Below are positions 24,536 through 33,266 of a DNA stretch of 46,000 nucleotides, piece by piece; position 1 is the stretch's first letter, and each line of letters begins with the position of its first letter. Source of the stretch: DAINRZ01 sp964634885 (lineage in GTDB: Bacteria; Bacteroidota; Ignavibacteria; Kapaibacteriales; UBA2268); contig CAZWLN010000036.1 in NCBI GenBank assembly GCA_964634885.1, forward strand, positions 1 through 46,000, read 5' to 3'. The notes beneath the pieces were generated by a model. That model was not told the DNA's origin and ran no database searches. It worked only from the letters and a program-made list of their open reading frames with translations. The translations under genes and the position numbers were made by a program.

Positions 24536-26005
24536 ATGAGTAGTTTTACGATGAGAATATTATTATTGCTAATGATGCTGGCCAATGCTTTCCAGCCTAC
24601 CAATTCGAAAAAGCTCAATATGGATATTGATGCTGCCGCTTTCAGGCAGGACAGCAGCAAAGTACGCTGGGAGATGTATTATTCCTTACCGGATACCAGT
24701 TTTACATTCAATAAGGTCAACGGTGTTTTCATCGGAGAACTGTCTCTCACTCTTACGGTTACGGACAGCAGAAACAACGGCAAAACATATCAATGGCCCG
24801 TGCAGTATATGAGCAAGGTTGAAGTAAAGACTATGACACAAATGCTTCTCGGCATGAAATCAATATTGCTGGAAAAGGGTAAATATAAAGCAAAAATAGA
24901 TATTATTGATAATTATGACAGCACAACCGTCGTTTCTCAGAACTTCAATTTTACTGTCAGGGATTTCTCAAATGGCAATCTGTCAATGAGCGACATACTC
25001 CTTTCACAATACATCAATACTGTTGCCGACAGTACGGTTAACCTGTGGGATTCGTCATTTGTGAAGGACAATTATTACATTCTTCCTAACCCGTCTCTCG
25101 AGATCGTAAGCACTACTCCCGAACTCAATACCTACGTAGAAATCTACGGTTCACCCAATTGCCCGGATTCTCCGGTAAATATTACATATACTATTTTCGA
25201 CTCGCAGAAATTCCAGGTGTTTAAAGAAGAAAAAAAGAAAAAAATACATCAATCAGTGTGTCATGCGATACAGACATTACCGGTTGAGATTCTTCCCAGC
25301 GGCGCCTATTTCCTTGAGATCAAATCTGTACTTGATTCCGGGACTGTCAAGGACTCAGCAACAGTGTACAAGAAGTTCTACCTTCTCAATCCCAACAGGC
25401 CACCCAAAGAAACATGCAATTTCAGTGAAAATGTAGTTTTCGAGAAAAGCGAGTTTATTACTATGGATGAAGCCACAGTGCAAAGGGAGATTGACCAGGC
25501 GTCCTATATCGCATCATCATTTGAGATTGAAACCTTCAAAGAGCTGTCGCTTCTTGTGGCCAAGCAGCGCGCCCTTTTCAATTTCTGGGTTACACGCGAT
25601 CCCGATACAACTACGACATTCAATGAAAGGCGCAGAGAATACAAAAACCTGATAGATATTGCTAATACTAATTTCTCATTTGGCTTGAACAATGAAGGCT
25701 GGCGTACAGACAGGGGAGAAATACTTCTCCAGTACGGGCAACCTGACCAGAGGGACCGTTTCATTGCCGAGAGTAATAAAAGAGCCTACGAGACCTGGTA
25801 TTATAACCAGAAGAACGGCATGGAATTCAACTTTGTCGATCTCCAGGGCTATGGCGATTATACGCTTGTGAATACAAATGTTTCAGGCCTGGTACAGAAC
25901 AATAACTGGTACAACCAGTATGTCCAGGAAGTCGATTACGAAGGCAACAGTGTTGACGACGGAACCGGAAGCTCATTTAAAAAGTCAAATACGACCAACA
26001 GATGA
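24536..26005 (+). CDS. Exported GWxTD-domain protein
   Basis: A 489-residue protein with a signal sequence (MRILLLLMMLANAFQPTNS). The C-terminal third holds the GWxTD motif in NNEGWRTDRGEILLQYGQPD (about residues 383-402), followed by the conserved YETWYYNQKNGMEFNFVDLQ. GWxTD proteins are common in Bacteroidota and Acidobacteria; their function is not established, though several are outer-envelope proteins. The N-terminal ~300 residues are beta-rich. ATG 24536 and in-frame ATG 24551 are both possible starts, and the second sits nearer the hydrophobic core. The last codons overlap the acyltransferase start (ATGA), so it heads an operon with lipid A and LPS genes. Confidence 0.85.
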   Translation: MSSFTMRILLLLMMLANAFQPTNSKKLNMDIDAAAFRQDSSKVRWEMYYSLPDTSFTFNKVNGVFIGELSLTLTVTDSRNNGKTYQWPVQYMSKVEVKTMTQMLLGMKSILLEKGKYKAKIDIIDNYDSTTVVSQNFNFTVRDFSNGNLSMSDILLSQYINTVADSTVNLWDSSFVKDNYYILPNPSLEIVSTTPELNTYVEIYGSPNCPDSPVNITYTIFDSQKFQVFKEEKKKKIHQSVCHAIQTLPVEILPSGAYFLEIKSVLDSGTVKDSATVYKKFYLLNPNRPPKETCNFSENVVFEKSEFITMDEATVQREIDQASYIASSFEIETFKELSLLVAKQRALFNFWVTRDPDTTTTFNERRREYKNLIDIANTNFSFGLNNEGWRTDRGEILLQYGQPDQRDRFIAESNKRAYETWYYNQKNGMEFNFVDLQGYGDYTLVNTNVSGLVQNNNWYNQYVQEVDYEGNSVDDGTGSSFKKSNTTNR

Positions 26006-26904
26006 AAAAGGTTGGTACTTTGCTTGTCAATTCGGCCATCAGGGTGTTAGAAGCTTTTTCCTCTGCTGCAAGCCCTGCAGTCCGTTCAAAAGCGGCCTCT
26101 TTTCTTTCCGCCGCCATCTTCCTGTTTTCTGCGAAAAGGCGCAATATTGCCTGTGGCAATTTACGAATGGCATTCCCGGACAAATCCGAAGCGGAAATTA
26201 AGAAAACTGCCAGGCAGTCCCTGGCCAATATTGCTCTTACCTATCTTGAACTAATTATCCAACGAAGGTTCAAAGAGGAAGACGTCAAACGCTTCATTCA
26301 CTTTGAGAATTCGGAGCTGATTAACCGGGCAGCGCAGAAAGGCAAAGGAGTAATCCTGCTGTCGGGACATTACGGGAACTGGGAGTTGCTGGCGTGTGCT
26401 GCCGGCCTCTATTCTGCCATTCCCGTACTGATAATTGTACAGAAACAGAAATTCTGGGACAAGGAAATTACCGAAAGCAGGGTCCGTTTTGGTAACACTG
26501 TCGTAGAACGTGGCTCGGCAGCAAGAAAGATTGTCGGTACCCTGCGCAGCGGTGGAGCAGTTGCTTTACTTGCAGACCAAAGCCCTCCGAGGATTGACGG
26601 TATCTTCTCGGATTTCTTCGGAGTCAGTACACTGACCTACAAAGCGCCTGCAGAACTGTCGCTCAAATTCGGCTCGCCGATAATTGCCGGTTTTGCTGTC
26701 CGTAAAAGCAATGGCACCTATTCCGTCAGGCTCGAAGAAATTGGTTCCGACGGCCTGGAATACAATGATGAAGGCATTGCCGAGCTTACGCAAAGATGCA
26801 ACAAACTGCTCGAAGACAACATTCGAAGACATCCCCACCTGTGGGCCTGGCCTCACAGAAGATGGAAAGTAATACAGGAAAAAAACGAAGGAAATGATAA
26901 TTAG
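26002..26904 (+). CDS. Lipid A biosynthesis acyltransferase (LpxL/HtrB-like)
   Basis: A 300-residue member of the lysophospholipid acyltransferase LpxL/LpxM group, which adds secondary acyl chains to lipid A at the inner membrane. The catalytic HX4E motif is H123-YGNW-E128 within VILLSGHYGNWELLA. Other conserved parts are GSAARKIVGTLRSGGAVALL and ADQSPP, and the C-terminal HPHLWAWPHRRWK is typical of the family. The start overlaps the upstream stop (ATGA), and the GT9 gene follows after 14 bases. The acyl chain and position cannot be deduced. Confidence 0.92.
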   Translation: MKKVGTLLVNSAIRVLEAFSSAASPAVRSKAASFLSAAIFLFSAKRRNIACGNLRMAFPDKSEAEIKKTARQSLANIALTYLELIIQRRFKEEDVKRFIHFENSELINRAAQKGKGVILLSGHYGNWELLACAAGLYSAIPVLIIVQKQKFWDKEITESRVRFGNTVVERGSAARKIVGTLRSGGAVALLADQSPPRIDGIFSDFFGVSTLTYKAPAELSLKFGSPIIAGFAVRKSNGTYSVRLEEIGSDGLEYNDEGIAELTQRCNKLLEDNIRRHPHLWAWPHRRWKVIQEKNEGNDN

Positions 26905-26918
26905 TATAATTAATATTT

Positions 26919-27998
26919 ATGCCTGAGATAAAGGAATTTAAAAATATTGCCGTCATTCAGACAGCCTTCCTTGGGGATGTAGCCCTGGCGTTACCTTTGG
27001 TACAGGCAATCAGGAATTACTCTAAGGACGCAATTATTACCTTTGTTACTACTCCTCTCGCTGTTCCCTTAGTCTCTGCTGCAAAAGCCGTGAATTACGC
27101 GGTAGCCTTTGACAAAAGAAATATGCAGAAGGGACTGAAAGGCATTAAAAGCATTGCCGCTGTTTTAAAACAAAAGAATATCGAGTGTATCATTGCGCCT
27201 CACAGATCACTGCGTACCACTTTAATCAAATCATTGGCCAAGCCTGCTTTTTCAGTCGGATTCGACAGGAACGCCCTCTCCCGGTGTTACCATTCCCGCA
27301 TCGTTTACAACAGGGAACTTCACGAGACAGAAAGGAATCTTTCCCTTCTCCGTGCTTTTTCCGATTACAGCTATATATTACGGGACAGCAATATCAGTGT
27401 TGAACTGGACATTGCTCACAGCGACATAGATTATATTCGCAATCTGCTGAGTGTAAACGCCGTCGGCTCCGGGCCATATGTAGTCCTTGCCCCCGGTTCC
27501 GTATGGAACACCAAGCGCTGGAAGGAAGAGCATTATATTGAATTGGCTAAGCAATTGCCGTCAGCCGGGTTGGCCCCTGTGCTTACAGGTTCGAAGTCCG
27601 ACCAGCCCCTGTGCAATTTGATTGCCGACAGGTCAGGAGCTGTTAACCTGTCCGGGATGACCACATTGCCGCAGTCAATTGCCCTGTTGTCCTCTGCCGG
27701 TGCCCTGGTAACCAACGACAGCGCCCCAACCCATCTGGCCGGCCTGGCCGGTTGTCCGACAATTACAATCTTTGGCCCTACGGTACCGGCTTACGGTTTC
27801 GCACCCAGAGGTAAAAACGACAGGGTCGTGGAGATCGAAGGCCTGAAATGCAGGCCGTGCAGGATTCACGGGAGTAACAGGTGTCCTGTACGTACACATG
27901 AATGTATGACTTCAATTACACCTGAAAGAGTACTTATGGAAGTCCTGTCTGTCATTGCAGTTTCTGGACAGTCAGAAAATAATTTAAATTTTAAATAG
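26919..27998 (+). CDS. Glycosyltransferase family 9 (heptosyltransferase II-like)
   Basis: A 359-residue ADP-heptose:LPS heptosyltransferase-like protein of the LPS inner core pathway. The N-terminus IAVIQTAFLGDVALALPLVQ is diagnostic of GT9. The donor-binding half has VVLAPGSVWNTKRW, LTGSKSDQPLCNLI, TNDSAPTHLAGLAGCPTITI and FGPTVPAYGFAPRG. The C-terminal cysteine cluster CRPCRIHGSNRCPVRTHECM is also seen in WaaF-like enzymes. It acts on the cytoplasmic face of the inner membrane. It is likely in one operon with the GWxTD and acyltransferase genes. Another GT9 transferase cannot be excluded. Confidence 0.9.
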   Translation: MPEIKEFKNIAVIQTAFLGDVALALPLVQAIRNYSKDAIITFVTTPLAVPLVSAAKAVNYAVAFDKRNMQKGLKGIKSIAAVLKQKNIECIIAPHRSLRTTLIKSLAKPAFSVGFDRNALSRCYHSRIVYNRELHETERNLSLLRAFSDYSYILRDSNISVELDIAHSDIDYIRNLLSVNAVGSGPYVVLAPGSVWNTKRWKEEHYIELAKQLPSAGLAPVLTGSKSDQPLCNLIADRSGAVNLSGMTTLPQSIALLSSAGALVTNDSAPTHLAGLAGCPTITIFGPTVPAYGFAPRGKNDRVVEIEGLKCRPCRIHGSNRCPVRTHECMTSITPERVLMEVLSVIAVSGQSENNLNFK

Positions 27999-28014
27999 AC
28001 ATTTGAATATTTTA

Positions 28015-28022
28015 TAAATTTG
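28015..28022 (+). promoter_or_regulatory. Possible -7 promoter element
   Basis: TAAATTTG matches TAnnTTTG, 40 bases upstream of the ATG at 28062, which also has AAGGA at 28051-28055. A TTTG at 28002 is closer than the usual -33 spacing. Confidence 0.3.
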
Positions 28023-28061
28023 TAGTTTTATCATAGTTTGAATTGAAGTTAAGGAAGAAGT

Positions 28062-28820
28062 ATGCTGACTTGTGTAACACGGTCGATGAATGATGAATTG
28101 TATGAAATGATGTTGTCGCTTTGCCCACAGGAGTGGAATTTTATAAAAGTCAAAGGAGCGTCGGCAACCGGGTACCTTGAATATATTTTTGAAACGGATT
28201 TCGGTACAAAATGGGTACTCAACCTCGATGAAGACTGTTTCCTGATTGATTCTGACTTAATTAACAGCCTGATTAGCTTCATGGAGAACCACGACTATGA
28301 TTATTGCGGCATACAGGACGGAGGTTCCATTCCCGTCAGGATTCACAACCCCTTAGTCTCCAATCCGTTCTTTAACCTTTTCAATTCGGAAAAGATTAAC
28401 AGGCTGGAAAAGAACTATTACGACAGGCCTAATGATATGAAGGAACTCGTAAGGCTTTATTCGTCTTTTGTCAGGTTCACGGGAAGCAAATATGAATATG
28501 ACATGTATGAGCCTTTTTATAACCATTTCTTCTGGCTGCTCGAAAGAGGAATGAGGCCTTTGTTCCTCGAAGCAAAAGAATTCAGGAAGGAAAGGTATTT
28601 CGTTATTGCGCCGATCGCGAGAATCGTTCCCTATTTTAACTGTCCGACGATGCTATGTTCCCACGACGGCGGAGAATTGGCCATTCACACCTGGCACAGC
28701 AGGTTCTATAATTACCCTAATATCAGGAAGCATATACGCAATTGCTATGAATACGCCCTGAAAAATAATAAGTTCAACAAGAAAGAAGTAAAAACAGTGA
28801 ATCTGGCCGGGAAAAAATAA
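28062..28820 (+). CDS. Unrecognised protein, possibly a GT-A-type glycosyltransferase
   Basis: A 252-residue cytoplasmic protein with no signal peptide; I cannot name its family. TKWVLNLDEDCFLIDSDLIN (about residues 49-68) resembles the beta-strand/DxD region of GT-A glycosyltransferases. It is followed by FMENHDYDYCGIQDGG and a conserved-looking C-terminal CSHDGGELAIHTWHSRFY. The ribosome-binding site AAGGA supports the ATG. It stands downstream of the heptosyltransferase but appears to have its own promoter. A role in polysaccharide or LPS synthesis is inferred from motif and place. Confidence 0.6.
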   Translation: MLTCVTRSMNDELYEMMLSLCPQEWNFIKVKGASATGYLEYIFETDFGTKWVLNLDEDCFLIDSDLINSLISFMENHDYDYCGIQDGGSIPVRIHNPLVSNPFFNLFNSEKINRLEKNYYDRPNDMKELVRLYSSFVRFTGSKYEYDMYEPFYNHFFWLLERGMRPLFLEAKEFRKERYFVIAPIARIVPYFNCPTMLCSHDGGELAIHTWHSRFYNYPNIRKHIRNCYEYALKNNKFNKKEVKTVNLAGKK

Positions 28821-28927
28821 GAATTATGCTCTGAATATTAACAAAATTTCATAATCTCCCGAATATTTCTTTCCCTCATTCGTATATAGTATTAAAGAAT
28901 GATAATGGCTAATAGCCGGAGGGAAAG

Positions 28928-29314
28928 ATGAAAAATACCAAATTATTGATTTACGAAGATCCGGAAAAAAGAGATATTATTCAAAAATACCTGACTGGTT
29001 TGGATCACCCCGTAAAATCTGTTGCCAGCGTGAAAGAAGCTTTCCAAATACTCCGTACCGAGCGCTTTGAAGTAATTCTTACAGACCAGTTGTTTGCAAG
29101 AAACTCCATGAACAGGATTTACCGCGAGATCAAAAGGCTCCATCCTTCCATCCTGATAATATGGATTGACATCGACAAATCGCTCAGCGCCGTACCCAAC
29201 AGGTTTTCCAGTACAAGCCAGGACTATTTCCAGCGTATCGTCAGGATACTCGACGCCGGTTACGAGACTGACCGGGACTATTCGAAAATGAACAACAGGC
29301 TTGGATATTCCTGA
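28928..29314 (+). CDS. Divergent stand-alone receiver-like (REC) protein
   Basis: A 128-residue protein resembling a single response-regulator receiver domain. Acidic residues E10-D11 follow the first strand (LLIYEDP) and D53 in VILTDQL fits the phospho-acceptor position. The conserved Thr/Ser of strand 4 is replaced (IIWIDID), and no obvious Lys-Pro pair follows strand 5, so normal phospho-switching is doubtful. There is no output domain and no histidine kinase nearby. A strong ribosome-binding site GGAGG (28918-28922) supports the ATG. Confidence 0.6.
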   Translation: MKNTKLLIYEDPEKRDIIQKYLTGLDHPVKSVASVKEAFQILRTERFEVILTDQLFARNSMNRIYREIKRLHPSILIIWIDIDKSLSAVPNRFSSTSQDYFQRIVRILDAGYETDRDYSKMNNRLGYS

Positions 29315-29424
29315 TAGTATCTATTGACGACAATTGTGAAAATCGGTTTTCTTCGATTACCATTAATATTTTTTCAATAAATTGCATACTGTTATTAGTG
29401 TTTGCTGAATAATGTTTTGTTGCA

Positions 29425-30225
29425 ATGATATTTATAAATGACATCGATGACCCGCGGGTTTCCATGTACAGGAACCTTAAGGAAATCAAAGACAGTCACC
29501 TGAACTCGGGACTGTTTGTTGCCGAAGGCAGGAAGGTTGCCCTTCAACTTCTGGAAAGTAACATTGAAATAGTATCTGTGTTTGCCCTGGAAGAGTTCTA
29601 CAGGGACCATTCAGGCCTCATTAACAGCAGGGGCATCGATGAAAACATGATGTACGCAGCAGGCAGGGAGACAATGAACAGCGTCGTCGGATTCAGGATC
29701 CATTCCGGTATTATGATACTGGCAAAGGAGCCGCAGCCGAAAGCCCTCGAAGAACTGGGAAACAGGATTGTCGTCATGAACGGCATCATCGATTCGGAAA
29801 ATGTTGGAGCCATCATCAGGAACTGCGCCGCTTTCGGGATCGATTCCGTCATTGCCGATCCTTCCACAAGCAGCCCCTATCTTAGAAGGGCTGTGAGGGT
29901 GTCGATGGGCACTGTGTTCTTTACAAAGATACACTACCCGGCAGATATCCTGAGCACCCTCGACCTGCTAAGGAACAGTTACGGTTACCGCATCACCGGA
30001 GCAGAAATAACCGATACTTCAATACCTCTATATGATTACACTTTCCCGGCGAGATTTGCTCTTGTTTTCGGTGCCGAGTCGCAGGGCATCGCACCAGGAG
30101 TAATTAATAAATGCGACGACCTGGTCCATATCCCGATAAATCCGGTGGTAAACTCCATCAACGTAGCTGCTTCTTCAGCTGTCATCCTTAATCAATGTGC
30201 CAGGGACACCGGCCTTACTTTCTGA
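29425..30225 (+). CDS. TrmH/SpoU-family RNA 2'-O-methyltransferase
   Basis: A 266-residue SPOUT methyltransferase that methylates ribose 2'-OH in rRNA or tRNA. The N-terminal ~95 residues are the L30e-like substrate-binding domain (GLFVAEGRKVALQLLES). The catalytic knot shows motif 1 in DSENVGAIIRNCAAFGIDSV, motif 2 in ALVFGAESQGIA and motif 3 in HIPINPVVNSINVAASSAV. The target base is not deducible. Its 3' end overlaps the convergent GH18 gene by 11 bases, with no terminator between them. Confidence 0.93.
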   Translation: MIFINDIDDPRVSMYRNLKEIKDSHLNSGLFVAEGRKVALQLLESNIEIVSVFALEEFYRDHSGLINSRGIDENMMYAAGRETMNSVVGFRIHSGIMILAKEPQPKALEELGNRIVVMNGIIDSENVGAIIRNCAAFGIDSVIADPSTSSPYLRRAVRVSMGTVFFTKIHYPADILSTLDLLRNSYGYRITGAEITDTSIPLYDYTFPARFALVFGAESQGIAPGVINKCDDLVHIPINPVVNSINVAASSAVILNQCARDTGLTF

Positions 30226-31636
30226 GTATAAATTTCTTTGTTATTACCCTGCCTGAAGATCTTACGATGGCGAGATACATACCGGAAGACAGGCCGGCAG
30301 CGGGAATGAAGTAATTATTACTTTCGGTGGTGCCGGAAAATACAATGTTGCCGAAAATGTCTGCTATTTTAATTTCGGCTGCCGCAGAGCCGGAATTGGC
30401 AATGATGACGGCATTGCCAAACTCATCGAAACGTATGTCGATTGCGTCGGGGAACTCATCCGTAACCAGGCCGGGGCCTTCGGGGATGAACGCCTGTGCC
30501 ACCCCGTTCCATATCTCACTGCTGCCCTTGGCATAATTGATAGCCCATACACCTATGCCACCCAGGCCTTTGTCGTTTACAAGCTTATATTTCAGGGCGA
30601 GGCTGAGGCTGTCGTCATACCATCCCTCATAGTATTTGCCGTCTTTTGAATACTTGAACCAGGGGCATTTGTATGTTGTGTCGAATCTCGCCGAATAGGA
30701 AGCTCCAAGCTGTTTCATTTTGTTATAGGTATAGGAAGTGCCGTCGTCTGTTGTGCCAGAGTTTTTACTGTTGTCTTCAACCGGCCAGACCATGCCGTAC
30801 CAGGGAACCCCCATCAGCAGTTTTACGGGTTCGACTCCTGCTTTGAGGTAGCTGTTGATTGTGTTTGTTACATTGTAAGAACCGCCGGTCAAAGGGGAAA
30901 CGGGGCCTGCAGTGGTGCTTCCTGACCAGTAATAGTCGTAGCACATGATCATGAAGTAATCGAGCCACTGGCTCAGCGCTTTGTAATCCCATGCCTTGGA
31001 CCAGTCCACTGCCGGCGAGGCCACAGATATCTCCGCTTCGGGCAGGACAGCCTTGACCCTTGTGTAAAGCTTTTTCATGAAGCCGACAAGGTTGGTCCTT
31101 TGTGAGCCGGGAACGCTTTCCAGGTCCATATTGACCCCGTCGCCGTCGTAACGTGTAAGAAGAACGATGACAGAATCGATGAACCGGTTCTGCTTGTTGG
31201 TATCGCTGAGGAAAGCAGTGTTCCTCGAATTGCCGAAGTTGGTGACGCCGAGGACTACCTTAACCCCGCGTTCGTGCGCATAGGCAATCATCGGGGTCTT
31301 GTTCCAGCCGTTGACGGTTTTGTATGATCCTGTAGCCGTGTCGATTTCATAGCTGAAGTAAGCCAGGTGTGTAAGGACATTATAATCATAGTAAAGGTAT
31401 GCGTCTTTGTCTGCCCAGTAAGGGTGGTAGCCGAAGACGATTTTCCTTTTCCCGGTGCCGTTCAATGAACCGTTGGTTACTGTCGGAACATCTGAAGAAG
31501 TTCCGTCTCCTACGTGTTCCAGGCTCTGGGCCTCATGAATGCTTCTGAAAGGAATACCGTCGCTGTTGTCTTCTGCCAAAGAACTGAAGGTAATGAACAA
31601 AAAGAGGATGAGCGCTGCTGTATATGTTGTTTTCAT
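30215..31636 (-). CDS. Glycoside hydrolase family 18 protein with T9SS sorting domain
   Basis: A 473-residue exported enzyme. A signal peptide (AALILFLFITFSSLAEDN) is followed by a GH18 barrel. KIVFGYHPYWADKD starts it, and the catalytic motif is D166-G-V-N-M-D171-L-E173, with E173 the likely acid/base, as in YaaH-type GH18 proteins. YFMIMCYDYYWSG and GVPWYGMVW are further family motifs. The last ~75 residues (IADIFGNIVFSGT, SSGMYLAIVRSSG, KKFILRK) form a T9SS type A tail. It probably cleaves chitin, peptidoglycan or a related beta-1,4-linked glycan outside the cell. It starts 10 bases after the AbgT gene and is likely co-transcribed with it. Confidence 0.92.
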   Translation of the reverse strand: MKTTYTAALILFLFITFSSLAEDNSDGIPFRSIHEAQSLEHVGDGTSSDVPTVTNGSLNGTGKRKIVFGYHPYWADKDAYLYYDYNVLTHLAYFSYEIDTATGSYKTVNGWNKTPMIAYAHERGVKVVLGVTNFGNSRNTAFLSDTNKQNRFIDSVIVLLTRYDGDGVNMDLESVPGSQRTNLVGFMKKLYTRVKAVLPEAEISVASPAVDWSKAWDYKALSQWLDYFMIMCYDYYWSGSTTAGPVSPLTGGSYNVTNTINSYLKAGVEPVKLLMGVPWYGMVWPVEDNSKNSGTTDDGTSYTYNKMKQLGASYSARFDTTYKCPWFKYSKDGKYYEGWYDDSLSLALKYKLVNDKGLGGIGVWAINYAKGSSEIWNGVAQAFIPEGPGLVTDEFPDAIDIRFDEFGNAVIIANSGSAAAEIKIADIFGNIVFSGTTESNNYFIPAAGLSSGMYLAIVRSSGRVITKKFILRK

Positions 31637-31646
31637 AGTCGTTCGA

Positions 31647-33179
31647 TTAATGAATTAGTTGATAATACTGACTGACATCCGGGCCGAGAGGTATGTCCAG
31701 CAGCAGCCAGGCTGCCAGGAACAGACCCCAGCCGATGATAAGGAAGATTGAATAGGGAACCAGTGTCGAGATGAGTTTTCCAAGTGTAATGTCCGGCGAA
31801 TACTTCTTTGCCATCGCGAGGACAATCGGGAAATAGGGCAGAAGCGGCGTTACCATGTTAGTAACGGAATCTCCCACCCTGTACACTACCTGTGTGGTTT
31901 CCGGCGAATAGCCCATCAGCATCATCATCGGTACGAACACAGATGACAATATTGCCCACTTGGCCGAAGCGCTGGCGATGAAAAGGTTAATCAACACACA
32001 GAAAAGAAGAAAAGCCATAAGCAGGGGTATGCCGTTAAGGCCGATGGACTTAAGGAAATCAGAGCCTTTGATTGCCGTAACCAGCCCCAGGTTCGACCAG
32101 TCGAAGTATGCGATGAACTGACCGGCGAAAAAGGCCAGGACAATATAGGGGCCCATCATCGCCATCGATGAACCGAGCATGGAGGCCACGTCTCCGGTGT
32201 TCCGGATTGTACCTGCCCTTTTACCGTAAACGATTCCGGAGAAACCGAAGATGATTATTATTAACGGGATGATGCTCTTGTAAAATGGAAGGAGCGTCGA
32301 TTGGGCATCATGGAAGAAGCTGCCTTCGACGGCAATCAAAACAAAGACAACTGCCAGGATTGTCGTAAAGAGGATTGTCCCGGAGAGAAGCCCCGATTTC
32401 TCTTTCTTCGTCAATGAATTATCAAAACTTTCGTCGGCGTCGTCTTTCGAATTGTACCGTAAAGACTGAAGCCTCGGCTCGACATACTTTACCGTTACAA
32501 AGGTAATAACGGCAGTAACAAAAAAAGCCGAAGCCGTCATGAAGTAATAGTTTGCAGTCGGATAAAGGACATAGCTCTTGTCGAGCAGGTTGGCAGCAGA
32601 CTGGGAAAAAGCCGCCAGCATCGGGTCGAGCGCCGTAAGCATTATGTTGGCGCTGAAACCGCCGACAACACCGGTAAAGGCAGCAGCCAACCCCGCAATC
32701 GGGTGGCGTCCCATGCTCTTGAAAAGGATGGCCCCCATGGGCGGCAGAATGACAATGCCGGCGTCTGCAAGAATGCTGGAATTGACGGCTGCAAAAACCA
32801 GGGCAGGCAGCACAAGGTATTGGGGGACAATAAGGACCATCTGTTTCAGGCCGGCAGTCAGGAAACCGCTCTTTTCGGCAAGGCCGATGCCAAGCATGGC
32901 TGCCAGTACGATGCCCAGCGGCGGGAAATTGATGAAATTGCCGAGAGCGTTTGTGAACATTCTCTGCAAGCCGTCGATGCTTAACAGGTTGACGACGGTA
33001 ATGGCCCTGCCGCTGGCGGGGTGGATTGCTGTTACTCCGGCCATACTGAAAATGTATGAGAGTATTACTGTTAATAACGCAAGGAATATGAACAGAAGGA
33101 ATGGGTCAGGCAGGTAATCTACAATTCTTTCTATCTTCCCCGATAAACCCGGATTTGTTCTCGTCTTTTCGCCGGCCAT
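31647..33179 (-). CDS. AbgT-family transporter
   Basis: A 510-residue inner-membrane protein of the AbgT family (p-aminobenzoyl-glutamate importers; some members export sulfonamides). The N-terminal IERIVDYLPDPFLLFIFLAL is characteristic. Further marks are NFPPLGIVLAAMLGIGLAEK, FTGVVGGFSANIMLTALDPM and WAILSSVFVPMMMLMGYSPE. About 10-12 hydrophobic segments are present. It is transcribed ahead of the GH18 gene with 10 bases between them. Substrate in this organism unknown. Confidence 0.93.
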   Translation of the reverse strand: MAGEKTRTNPGLSGKIERIVDYLPDPFLLFIFLALLTVILSYIFSMAGVTAIHPASGRAITVVNLLSIDGLQRMFTNALGNFINFPPLGIVLAAMLGIGLAEKSGFLTAGLKQMVLIVPQYLVLPALVFAAVNSSILADAGIVILPPMGAILFKSMGRHPIAGLAAAFTGVVGGFSANIMLTALDPMLAAFSQSAANLLDKSYVLYPTANYYFMTASAFFVTAVITFVTVKYVEPRLQSLRYNSKDDADESFDNSLTKKEKSGLLSGTILFTTILAVVFVLIAVEGSFFHDAQSTLLPFYKSIIPLIIIIFGFSGIVYGKRAGTIRNTGDVASMLGSSMAMMGPYIVLAFFAGQFIAYFDWSNLGLVTAIKGSDFLKSIGLNGIPLLMAFLLFCVLINLFIASASAKWAILSSVFVPMMMLMGYSPETTQVVYRVGDSVTNMVTPLLPYFPIVLAMAKKYSPDITLGKLISTLVPYSIFLIIGWGLFLAAWLLLDIPLGPDVSQYYQLIH

Positions 33180-33222
33180 AATTATTGTTATTCTTAAATT
33201 ATTATTATTAGTCTATAGTTTT

Positions 33223-33230
33223 TAATTTTG
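33223..33230 (+). promoter_or_regulatory. Possible -7 promoter element for the GT2 gene
   Basis: TAATTTTG matches TAnnTTTG. A transcript starting near 33237 would allow a GT2 start in the window 33252-33300. Confidence 0.35.
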
Positions 33231-33266
33231 TAAAATTGTTAATATGGTTAAATTTATTGGATTTTT

